Assembly (NCBI GenBank): GCA_009746045.1
Contig: RPFO01000084.1
Location: 1-64,000, forward strand
Length of the DNA stretch: 64,000 nucleotides
DNA from: Mesostigma viride
Taxonomy: Eukaryota; Streptophyta; Mesostigmatophyceae; Mesostigmatales; Mesostigmataceae
Direction: 5' to 3'
Shown: one piece after another, positions 54,641 to 64,000 of the stretch
Layout of the letters: every line of letters begins with the position of its first letter
Position numbering within the stretch: the first letter of the stretch is position 1
Notes under the pieces: model-generated
What the model saw: the letters and a program-made list of their open reading frames with translations, nothing else
Database searches by the model: none
Told to the model about the DNA's origin: nothing
Translations under genes and position numbers: made by a program

Positions 54641-56963
54641 TTTCCCCTCGCCCTCATCCACTGTCTTCCTGGGCCCGACCGCCACCCACTCCACCAGCTC
54701 TCCCTGTGCTGCCAGCACTTGTTCCCACTCCCCCGCGCCCTCATCCCACAGCCAGCCTTCCCAGCACCCTGGGACACTTGCGCCGTTGCGCCTGCCCCCC
54801 GGCACCCTTGTAGAGCACAATTGTCGCCGCACACTGGTCGCTCGCCCAGCCTTATGCCAGCTGCTGGCGTCGCTGGGCTTCTCTACATCCCGCCCTGCCT
54901 TATGCTGGCAGTCGGCTCGCTTGCAGCCAGCACCCATATGGCTGTCTCCACTCGATGCGGCTCGCTCCACTCCTCGTCCACCCCCCCCGCCACGCTGTGG
55001 TATCCACCACCCACAAGGAGGCCACGGTACAAGCCCCCCAGGCTGACCTCCCTGGGCGTCGTGGCTGCAGCGCACACGCAGGGAGAGGACGAGCACTGGC
55101 CGCACTCGGCAGCCCACGCCACCCTGGAATGCATCTGGGCGCGGCCGCCCGTGGAGAAGGCCACACCGCCACGTGAACCCGCCACTCGAGAAGTTGCCCT
55201 CCCTTCAGGGTCTTCCTCCGCCCCCCGCGCGTGAGATTGCTGTTCGTCCGGCCCCGACTGGACCTCCTTGTGCACGCGCTGACATTCCATTCCTTCTTGA
55301 TCACCGGACTGATCCCCGTGCCTGCAGCCACCAGCCAAGCAGGTACAGTCACAGCCGTAAGGGGGGCCACTACACTCCACCCCGTAGTCACCGTACTCGC
55401 TGTCCTTGCTACTTGCTTCATCATCCCAGAGGTCACCCGCGGTCGCGTCCTCCGCCCTCGTGCCCCCCCGTCCATCCTCTGCCGACCCACCCCCATGCGG
55501 CACCTGGCCAGGGCCCCCCACGCCATGGCCGTCCCCACCGTTCCCATCGCCATCTCCAAACGCGGGAAACGGCGCCACCTGGACACCCAGCGGTATTCTC
55601 GACCCAACCACCACCAGGCTACCGAACACATCATCCCAACCTTCCTCTGCGCGAGCGCTCGGGGGGCTTCTCTCATTCATCCCAACTTTTGCCCCGCAAC
55701 TCCCCCGCCCTTCATCCCCTGTTGGCCCCTCCTGTACCCCCCTTGTCTCCCCACCATTTCACCAGCGCCGCCGCTCTCCGTCGCTGCCCCTGTATCAGAC
55801 CCTTGCGGCATGCGGCCGACATGAACTTGATTCCAACTGGACGCTCCCTTCACGCCCCCACCCTCCTGCCCAGGCCCTGAAAACCCTCTCCTTCGTCGGC
55901 CTCCCTCACCGCCCACACCATGCTTGTCATCACACTCCCCAGACAACCCCCCGCTGTCAGAGCAGTCTGCACTGCGCCCATCGCCGACCTGACCCAAGAC
56001 TTCCCCCCTCCCCAGTAACCCCCTTTACCCCCGTCGCATTCTGCCTGCGCAGCGCCCGAACCCTCGCCCCCCTCATCCTTAACACCACCCGCCCTTTGCC
56101 TACCCTGGTTGTCAATAACGCCTGCCTGGCAATGACTCAATGGATCCCTGGCCCGCAGCAACAGCCAATCGTGCACCGCCAGGGACCCCTGGGCCAGGCC
56201 CGCGCCGCCCCCCCAATCCTCGTCCCTGAGCTGGCATCCGTCGCCATCAGCAGCCACACGCTCCCATAACCCGGCCCCGCTGCAACTGCGGCGGAGCCAC
56301 GAGGCATCGCCCGCACGGCGGCCACGGGGGGGGGAGCGAAGGATCGAGATAGGCCCCCCCCCCCCCATTGTGCTGCTGGTGGGACTGGGGGTGGGAGAAC
56401 ATTTGATGCAACAAGTCACCACCCCCTGCGTGCGTCCCGGGAAAGACGCCAGTGGAGCTAGCACTGTTCAAGGCCTGCGATGGCGGCTCCAGGGACCCCT
56501 GCGGCGGCTCCTGCGGCTGCCAGCTCGTTGGCGCGAATGACCCGACGGGCGAGTCCTGCTGACCGCAGTCACTCGCGAGCCCGCCCCAGCCGCCAGCATT
56601 ATTATTATTGCCGTCAGAGAACAGGGTGCCAGCAGTGCCCAGCTTGCCAATGCCGCCCGTCTGGCTGCCGCCACCACCACGGGCGCGCTGCTTCGGGGGG
56701 TTCTGCGAGGCTGCCCTCCTCGGGGAGCCCTTCCGGGACCCTCCAGGGTGGTGGTGGCGGCCCCGGCGGCCCGCCCCAAATGGCCCTGGCTGTGATTTTG
56801 AGAACGTGGCTGCGTGGTGGAGAGGGGAGTGTTGCCCAAGGCCAAACGAGGCGCCGCTCCCGCTCCCTTTCTTGGCACCTCGGTGCGACTGTTTGTTGCT
56901 GACGTTGAGGGATGCCGCGGCGGCCGAGCTGGTCATGCCTGGGTGCTTGACGCCCCGCACCCT
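54640..56963 (-). CDS. Coding-like minus block, Gly/Glu/Ser-rich, several frame switches
   Basis: A possible acceptor CTTGCAG precedes 'VRGVKHPGMTSSAAAASLNV' (56963-56900; ATG at 56936 is the alternative start). Readable protein continues through 'KGSGSGASFGLGQHSPLHHA' and an N4 run. At a C/G run (56357-56370) it moves to 'GGGGPISILRSPPRGRRAGD' and 'LAVHDWLLLRARDPLSHCQA', then near 56003 to 'GDGRSADCSDSGGLSGECDD', then near 55660 to 'AEEGWDDVFGSLVVVGSRIP'. It ends near 54640 with 'EQVLAAQGELVEWVAVGPRK' and a GTACGG donor-like site. Every switch coincides with a G/C homopolymer. It may be the 5' part of the gene continuing at 53615 and 50565. No family recognised. Confidence 0.4.
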
Positions 56964-57078
56964 GCAAGGTGGTTCAGGTGTACACCCATGGGAGCATTTG
57001 GTTTGGTCGGGTTGGTGAGGTCGGGAGCTTGGTTCGGACGTCGTGGATGTTGTGCGAGCTACATTTACTGACCGGGTG

Positions 57079-57632
57079 GTGCCGATCCTGGGCCTATGGA
57101 TGAGGAAGAAGACCACAGCATACGAGCTTTTACAGACATGACTTTTGGTGCCGATCCTGGGCCTATGGATGAGGAAGAAGACCACAGCACACGAGCTTTT
57201 ACAGACATGACTTTTGGTGCCGATCCTGGGCCTATGGATGAGGAAGAAGACCACAGCACACGAGCTTTTACAGACATGACTTTTGGTGCCGATCCTGGGC
57301 CTACAGAAAAGGAAGAAGACCACAGCACACGAGCTTTTACAGACATGACTTTTGGTACCGATCCTGGGCCTATGGATGAGGAAGAAGACCACAGCACACG
57401 AGCTTTTACAGACATGACTTTTGGTGCCGATCCTGGGCCTATGGATGAAGAAGAAGACCACAGCACACGAGCTTTTACAGACATGACTTTTGGTGCCGAT
57501 CCTAGGCCTATGGATGAGGAAGAAGACCACAGCACACGAGCTTTTACAGACATGACTTTTGGTGCCGATCCTGGGCCTATGGATGAAGAAGAAGACCACA
57601 GCACACGAGCTTTTACAGACATGACTTTTACA
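57079..57632 (+). repeat. 69-bp tandem repeat, 8 copies, open in both strands
   Basis: The plus reading per unit is 'MDEEEDHSTRAFTDMTFGAD' plus 'PGP' (23 residues), as an ORF from 57096 to 57659. The minus reading is also open. Most copies are identical and the few differences include both silent (GAG/GAA) and replacement changes in the plus frame. It lies directly upstream of the minus-strand coding-like block, so promoter or 5' UTR location is possible. Protein coding is uncertain. Confidence 0.85.
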
Positions 57633-57784
57633 TACCACATTGTAGACTGTAAGGCATAGTCGACATAATGCATACCGAGCAAGACACGAGCCCAACCCAT
57701 GAGGGGTGCTCTCCGACAGCATTACAGCTTCTGCAATGTAAAGGATATATAGGGTGACGTCGGCCCACCCGACCTGGTTGGGAA

Positions 57785-58085
57785 ACACCCAATACCATGA
57801 CTACTAACAGTACACTTATGTTATGGGAAACACCCAATACCATGACTACTAACAGCACACTTCTGTAAAGGGTTACCAACACCGCGACTATTAACCGCAC
57901 CACTATCATGAAGGGTTACCAACACCGCGACTATTGACCGCACCACTATCATGAAGGGTTACCAACACCGTGACTATTAACCGCACCACTATCATGAAGG
58001 GTTACCAACACCGCGACTATTAACCGCACCACTATCATGAAGGGTTACCAACACCGCGACTATTAACCGTCCCACTATTATAAAG
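57785..58085 (+). repeat. 43-bp tandem repeat, about 6 copies
   Basis: Unit: AAGGGTTACCAACACCGCGA then CTATTAACCGCACCACTATC. The first two copies are a diverged form (GGGAAACACCCAATACCATG). Confidence 0.9.
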
Positions 58086-58089
58086 ACTA

Positions 58090-59425
58090 AGACAATTGCG
58101 ACCCTGGCTGACATTATATGGAACTGGGAACTTGAGCCAACTACCACTACCCCTAGCCCAGCAGAACACAGACAAACACCGTCGCGGGAAGCCACGCTAT
58201 CAAATCCACAAACAAGTGGATAAGACCCCCCACTAGCATCATCGCCATTAGTCCAGCGCAGGGCCAGCTCTGCTACAGACAATGCTCCGGACAGAGAGCA
58301 GCTCAGACAGAGAGCAGCTCAGAAGGAGAGCAGCTCAGAGGGGGCTGCTACAGACTTGATGGTTGGCCCACGTGATACAGGGACAGCAATGGCGGTTAAC
58401 TGGTCTACTATCATAGACTGGGTCTTGAACGCAACCCCGACCTTTTTTGGAGTTGCGCAATCGACAGATCTCCGACAGAGGATTCTGGGTCATGTCTTGG
58501 ATACTGAAGGTTGCGTTGCACTTCAGTGGTAGTAGGGCGACAAGAGAGGTAAAATTAGCTGTATGCTGGCCCCTTAGCTTCAAGGGGGCAGAAGTCAAGA
58601 CAGGTTGAGTAAGACATTGGGGGATCCGGTCCCAAGTTAAAGTAGCGCAATCGACAGGACAGATCTTGATGAGGGCACTCAGAATCCGAGTGTTACATGA
58701 CAGGAAGTATAAATATTTCGACGGCAGGGGTCGAATCCCGTACTCCCAGCGCAAAAAGTTAACTAACTCGAAAATGTGCCTCCTCTTCTACAGTAGGCCA
58801 GTTAACCGCCAATGCTTTCATGTGGCCGCATCGCCTGGGCGACAATGCCTGCATATAAACAACATGGCAGAAACACACCGTAGATCCAATGCTTGAATGA
58901 TACTTTGTATACGAGTATTATAGTATGCGAGTATAGTATTCCCTGGCCCACCTGACATGTGGCTGCGCCGCCTTGGCGGACGCAATGCTCCACTCGAGTG
59001 CGTGCAGTGCCGTGGGACGGTTGATGGCAGAACCGGGAACGTGGGCGGCCGGGCGACGGTAGCGGGTGCGCTCCTCGGCCGCCTCCTGCCAGGCATTGAG
59101 CCGCAGGGTTTTTGGGAAAAGTGACGGGCCACACACACGTGAGCATGCATCCACAAGGCCACTTTAAGCCACGCACAGCAGGGGAGATCCGGTGTTTGTG
59201 AGGGGGTAGGAGAGAATCGGTTTTAGTCAGGAGCGGCACGGGGGGGTTCAGGTGATGGGCCACGCGCAGGCAAGTGTGTTTCCGCACCGGATGACTGCTT
59301 CAGCAAGGCCACGAGCAGCAGGGGAGTTTCAACGGATGTGATGGGACCACACCTCCTGATAAAGGCATTGCTATAGTTGTCCCGCACAGTCAAGCATGTA
59401 TCCGTGGGCAGAAGCAGGTGGAGGC
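58090..59425. other. Region without a supported gene
   Basis: Short repeats GACAGAGAGCAGCTCAGA (58288-58340) and two GCGCAATCGACAG boxes (58455 and 58647). A GGGTCGAATCCC stretch at 58728 looks like a pol III B box, but no cloverleaf is seen. Confidence 0.4.
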
Positions 59426-59429
59426 CGCA

Positions 59430-59955
59430 GCAAGCCATCAATTAGCCACGCAGCAAGCCATCCAGTAGCCACGCAGCAAGCCATCAATTAGCCACGCAGC
59501 AAGCCATCCTGTAGCCATGCAGCAAGCCATCCTGTAGCCACGCAGCAAGCCATCCTGTAGCCACGCAGCAAGCCATCCTGTAGCCATGCAGCAAGCCATC
59601 CTGTGGCCACGCAGCAAGCCATCCTGTAGCCTCGCAGCAAGTAGCCACGCAGCAAGCCATCCTGTAGCCTCGGAGCAAGCCATCCTGTAGCCACGCAGCA
59701 AGCCATCCTGTAGCCACGCAGCAAGCCATCCTGTAGCCACGCAGCAAGCCATCCTGTAGCCACGCAGCAAGCCATCCTGTGGCCACGCAGCAAGCCATCC
59801 TGTAGCCACGCAGCAAGCCATCCTGTGGCCACGCAGCAAGCCATCCTGTAGCCACGCAGCAAGCCATCCTGTAGCCACGCAGCAAGCCATCCTGTAGCCA
59901 CGCAGCAAGCCATACTGTAGCCACGCAGCAATCCTGTAGCCACGCAGCAAGTCAT
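59430..59955 (+). repeat. 23-bp tandem repeat, about 22 copies
   Basis: Unit GCCACGCAGCAAGCCATCCT followed by GTA, with scattered GTAGCCATG and GTGGCCACG variants and two shortened units (59635 and 59928). Minus frames of up to 214 codons are repeat artefacts. The core GCCACGCAGC is the complement of the octamer satellite motif at 28450. Confidence 0.95.
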
Positions 59956-60445
59956 CCAGGGGGATTGCGAACAGACGGGCCCCGGGCAGGTGCAAGCACT
60001 TTCCATGGGCATATCCGGTCGGAGGTCACTTGCTGCACGGGGGCTTCCCGGGGATCGCCGCGCACAGACGAGCACGCAAGCATAAACCACGCATTCGGAT
60101 TTCCATCCAGAGCCCCCCCCACTTAAGACCACGAAAGGTCATCCCGACTAGAACTGCCGCACTCCATGTGCAGCCCAGACTAGGAGATGGCATATAACTG
60201 CCGTGTTGTGTACCGAGACCGAGACTAAAGACCAACAACACAACTATAATGGTCTGGTCCGCAGAGTATCCCACATAGTATCCCGCATAGTATCCAGTGC
60301 GCATCGTCAGATAACATGCCCAGCGATTCACAATCCCCAACCATACCCAGCAACGCTCGTCAATATTGTCACCGTTACCATCCCACTGCGCAGGAATGGT
60401 GGAGCGATAGCTGCCCATGGACAGAGCGGTGCAGCGACAAGGAAC

Positions 60446-60490
60446 AGAGCTGCAGCGACAGGCAGTGGTACTGCCTGTCGCTGCAGCTCT
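60446..60490. repeat. Perfect hairpin, 21-bp arms, 3-base loop
   Basis: AGAGCTGCAGCGACAGGCAG…, loop GGT, exact complement. GCAGCGACA words flank it on the left (60430-60440), so it sits in a small cluster of CTGCAGC-type repeats. Confidence 0.85.
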
Positions 60491-61106
60491 ATGGAAAAAT
60501 TCCCCGCAGCCTACCCTCTTGTCCCCAGTGCGCCACAACGGCCGGGTTACGGCGGTTAGCAGCACGGGCCGTACCTGTGCGTGCCGCCGCAGCACTTGGG
60601 GGGAGACCTCCATTCACCTCTATTAATAGCCTTCATTCCATTGTGTGGCGAGGGTGGTGTGCCACAAGAGCAACCCGTACCTGTACCTGCCGCTGCAGCT
60701 CTTGGGGGGAGACCTCGATCTCTGCGGGGCACCGTGGTAGGGCCAGGATTACGAAAACAAGTGAAGCAATAGGTGACAGGCAAAATAAGCGACAAGGAAA
60801 TAGGTGGCGAGCGCGAGAACAAGTGACAGGAAAAATAAGTGGTCAGCGAAAAAGACGACGACAAGCGAGAGAACAAGTAAAGCAAAAGAGAGAGAGCAAG
60901 TGCGCGCCGCAAAGATGAGTGCGCGCCGGAAAGACAAGTGTGCAGGGGCAGGGGCAGAGGCAGGCCCAGGGATGGGCAGATGTCATCATACCACCGTAGC
61001 ATCGTCGCGGTAACCAGACGAAGAGGTTTGCAGCGTGGGCCTCTGATATACATGCTTGATGCGTGCCGTAGTGGCTGAAAACAAACTGCAAACAATTCTT
61101 TTTGAC

Positions 61107-61129
61107 CCCCCCCCCCCCCCCCCCCCCGT
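61107..61129 (+). repeat. Poly-C run, about 23 bases
   Basis: Uninterrupted C run; its length is likely to be uncertain in the assembly. Confidence 0.9.
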
Positions 61130-62218
61130 TAAATGCTGAACGTACTTCATGTCAGCCCCAAATCTATGCATTACTGGGTGCGCTCAGGGTGCATGACATG
61201 TTCCCTGTAAATGTGGGCAGCAGAAGCAGCGTGCAGTACCTCAACAAGTACCTCGAGAGACCAGCAAACCCTGACCCTTTCTTCCTCGTAACACATCGAT
61301 TCCGCGTTTGATTTGGGTCAAAGAAACCATTTGTTCGCACTTTGTTTGTAGCCAAGCAGACTTGTTTGTAGCCATTCTGGTAGTCAGGCAACCGGACTCA
61401 GGTACAAGACTATGAGGCCTTTTTTCAAGCTACGGTCTGTATGCCAAGTGGGGCATGGGGCCAACCAAGTGGTCCTCACCACTTGGAACCCCTGCCAGCT
61501 CCTGACAAACACAACATTTTCACATCCACCTTGTCTTGCCTTGCGTGGGGGTTACCTTGCGCAGCGGCAGAAGGAACACACCGCTGTCGTTCACCTCTTT
61601 ACTTATGAAGCATTCACTCATTTATTCCGCCCTAAATGATGCACAACAAGGAACGCACAGCACTCGCGCGAACACACAACCCAGGATCCCACTGGCAATG
61701 CCCTGGCGTGCAGCAATGTCCTGTCTTCTCCCGCCAGACAGGACGCCAGAAATGGCATCCGTGCGCCACCATGGCAAAGCGTCATCATGGCAGAGAGCTC
61801 CAGAAACGAACGCAGGGCCAAGGCAGCGTGGGCTGAAATAAAAAACATGGCATGGCCTAGAACCTGGCATGCGGGCTCCATAGCTGGCATCCGGACCCAT
61901 ATGTGGCTGACCGTCACCTGAGCATCCCGCAGATGCAAAACAGGCAGCCACATCAAGATGTGTGTGCTCTTGATGTTTGCCAGAATGTATCATGCCCAGT
62001 GCCACGGTGAATACTCACGCTATACACTTTACACTTTCACGCATCCAGCTACGTCCTGCCATTGCTACCATGCAGGAGCTGCATTTCATACATTCATTGT
62101 ACATGCCATATATCGCACAATATATAAAACATGTAAACATACATAATGAATTCATATGACAAATAGTAGAGTCCATATAGTAGTCCATGCTATGTGACGT
62201 TAAGTCCGTGGCACCCAC

Positions 62219-62761
62219 CGCTGTACAGGTGCTGGTCAAACTCGTCCAGCAGATTGGACAGGAGCAGCTCATACTCGCGTTCCGACTCCTGAACAGGAGA
62301 GCACGTAAATAGAAGCAAATTTGTGCAAGCAATTCCAGACAAGGCACAGCACACAGTCCGGGGAGAGACGGTGAAATCATAGTACAGAAAGGTCATGGCT
62401 TGAATAAAAGCAGCAATGGTAGCGGGTGCGTGGTAGAGGATTTCTGATGCGACACAAAATTTCTGCATAAAGATTGCAATTAGTGGCCTCCATCTGCTAG
62501 AGATCGCTATCTCTAATACAGCGCTTGGTTGGTAGCAGGACAATAACTTACAAGGTCTCCGTCCAGGCTTAACGCGCTTGCGTTGTCGGACCATCCAAAA
62601 TCAGAGAATCCGGTAGAATTGCCAGTGCCCGTACGCAAGGCGAAACGCTCGGGGATTCCCATGGGCCCGCTTGCATTGCTGTCTCCGCTGAACACCAATT
62701 TCCCGCCCCATCTGCGTGCACGCGGCGTGCTACTGGCGAAAGGTGAACTCTTCCCCGACAT
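62219..62761 (-). CDS. 5' end of an unrecognised minus-strand gene, two exons
   Basis: Exon 1 runs from ATG 62761 to 62552 (70 codons: 'MSGKSSPFASSTPRARRWGG' then 'KLVFSGDSNASG', ending 'ALSLDGDL') and meets donor GTAAGT at 62551-62546. After an intron of 263 bp, acceptor CTGTTCAG precedes exon 2 (62288-62219), which continues in phase as 'ESEREYELLLSNLLDEFDQH' and 'LYS' to donor GTGGGT at 62218. The joined protein has a Ser/Arg-rich disordered start and then an acidic amphipathic helix. Later exons would lie below 62200, but none was recognised. The matching splice phases and normal composition support a real gene; function unknown. Confidence 0.55.
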
Positions 62762-62769
62762 CGAGGTCG

Positions 62770-63550
62770 GTCAGGCATAACTGGACCAAGAACACGGTTT
62801 CAGCCTTCACAAAACAACTTTTCGGGTCATGGGGATATCCCCAACTTCGGGGCTGGGATCATTTGGCGCCAGTATTCGCATATTGATAACACTTTATGTT
62901 TGCATAACTTCTAACAAGAAATTTACAGCAGGGCACTATTCTCCAATGTCAGCACAGGTAATCCATAATGAATTACAACAACCACCAGGCGTGGCATTCG
63001 CTTGCGTTAGAAGTTGGAAGTGCATGTACGAGATATACGCGGATGGAGGCAGCGTGAATGCATGCTGGGATACCGGAATTAAACTGTACCGTGCTTCACA
63101 TTGTGGTATGTGTAACAACGCTTAACGGACGCTACAGTCACAAGTAACAAACTCGCAATTATTCTTCGGTGCTTTCAGACTGGCCAGTTCATTTTCACAC
63201 CGGCTGTACTTTACGTACAGGATAACGCACGTCCAATCCCCATCTGCTCAGCAATTTGTAACCCCTAATTGACGTCGCTATCCATGGCTCTTTCTTACTA
63301 TAATGTGTCCACCGCCATGAATATGTCACATTAGGTCAAACCATAAACAATGCGATCACGTTGTCATTGTTGTCATTTTAGATGGCACTCCACAGTCGAG
63401 TCAAGATTGTCCACAGTCGAGTTAAGAGTCGAGACCCATGATAGGTAAGTCTGCAGCAAAAGCTACCCGCTACATGCGCCTGGACTAGAAATTTTATACT
63501 GGGTTGTCCCCAGTTTACAAATTAACCAATTTTACCCCGACTCCCGGAGG
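62770..63550. other. Upstream region of the 62.7-kb gene, no other gene seen
   Basis: The 98-codon plus ORF at 62829-63125 overlaps a minus ORF and has no domain. A direct repeat TCCACAGTCGAGT occurs at about 63390 and 63408. Confidence 0.4.
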
Positions 63551-63554
63551 CAGT

Positions 63555-64000
63555 GTTTTTTTTAGTGGCGATACACCGCCAAATGTGGCGGTGTGGCACT
63601 TTTTTTGGCAAAATGTGGCGTTGCCACCCACTTTGACAGGGCTCCCAAGAAGCCACAATTTGGCCGTGCTGTTCTACTTCGTAGTTTCGTTTCGCCACAG
63701 GGTGGCCGTGCCTGAAGTTTACTCTAGTACAGGTTACGCCACAATTGGCGGTGTCAGCCGGTCTTCCGGTCGGCGTTCCGCCACAAGCCTCCCTAGTACT
63801 AGACTACTACTATGAGTACTACTATGACTGACTGACTGCATAGTGCATGTACAGTACGTAGAGCCCGGCCGGCGGCCAAGTGCCAAGTGGCAAGTGGCCC
63901 GCTGCCCGAGACCAGAGCACGGAGAGTGCACTGTGCAGACTGCAGCTTGTGTGCATTTCATTAACTGCATTTTCACGACAGCTGGCTCATATAACAGCTG
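63555..64000 (-). repeat. Dispersed repeat rich in TGTGGC motifs, copy 2 (inverse of 14740-15245)
   Basis: Reverse-complement match to 14740-15245 with scattered substitutions and small gaps, including GCCACAATTTGGCCGTGC and CGGTCTTCCGG. It continues to the window end, so its outer boundary is not seen. Confidence 0.7.

Larger units (their letters stand above)
59960..62185. other. Region without a supported gene
   Basis: Contains the 45-bp hairpin at 60446-60490, a diverged pair of GCAGCTCTTGGGGGGAGACC blocks (60587-60610 and 60693-60715), an A/G-rich stretch (60740-60940) and a run of 23 C (61107-61129). A plus reading at 61200-61290 ('SVQYLNKYLERPANPDPFFL') looks protein-like but is isolated. 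Confidence 0.4.

Noticed and set aside
58700-58760. tRNA gene
   Set aside because: GGGTCGAATCCC resembles a B box, but no acceptor stem, D arm or anticodon arm could be placed around it.
59430-59955. CRISPR-like 23-bp repeat or a Trp/Leu/Ala-rich protein
   Set aside because: Continuous tandem units without spacers; protein frames follow from the repeat.

Overview
The window reads as repeat-rich nuclear DNA of a eukaryote, most likely a green alga or another member of the green lineage. The best evidence is a three-exon minus-strand gene (6233-10449). Its GT-AG introns, when removed, restore a complete GARP (type-B ARR/LUX/ROC-like) DNA-binding domain, a transcription-factor class typical of Viridiplantae. 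Other supports are GC-rich low-complexity coding exons, poly-Q/A/G/S runs, and many microsatellite-tailed non-LTR retroelements. I see no rRNA, no convincing tRNA, no CRISPR array and no prokaryotic gene organisation. The species cannot be named from the sequence.

Layout. 1-5150: minus-strand reverse-transcriptase relic at the window edge, a 1.8-kb element with 17-bp terminal inverted repeats, a decayed Gag gene with a CCHC knuckle, and the 3' end of a retroelement. 6233-10449: the GARP gene. 12615-17224: two elements bounded by TTAA duplications with inverted termini, a LINE fragment and hairpin repeats. 17397-20355: two back-to-back elements that carry only an L1-type ORF1. 22101-25345: an unrecognised gene running into a GC-rich satellite. 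26440-29812: octamer satellites around a glutamine-rich coiled-coil ORF. 30000-35560: nested, microsatellite-tailed retroelement pieces, including a third ORF1-only element. 36200-42760: large simple repeats, including a (GATGAC)n tract of about 0.8 kb. 44330-45225: a fourth ORF1 remnant. 46152-56963: one or more large minus-strand low-complexity genes whose frame switches at G/C homopolymers, interrupted by a 62-bp satellite. 57079-59955: three more tandem arrays. 62219-62761: the first two exons of a small minus-strand gene. 63555-64000: inverted copy of a repeat also found at 14740-15245.

The host genes (GARP factor, the large low-complexity locus, the 62-kb gene) show no functional linkage. 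Most of the window is a record of transposition and repeat expansion. The most distinctive finding is the ORF1-only retroelement group. Its members share a 5' leader hairpin (at least two copies) and a 3' stem-loop followed by a (TTAA)n-type tail, and they have no reverse transcriptase, so they look like non-autonomous LINE parasites. Many of the longest open frames in the window are artefacts of satellites with no stop codon in any frame and should not be taken as proteins.
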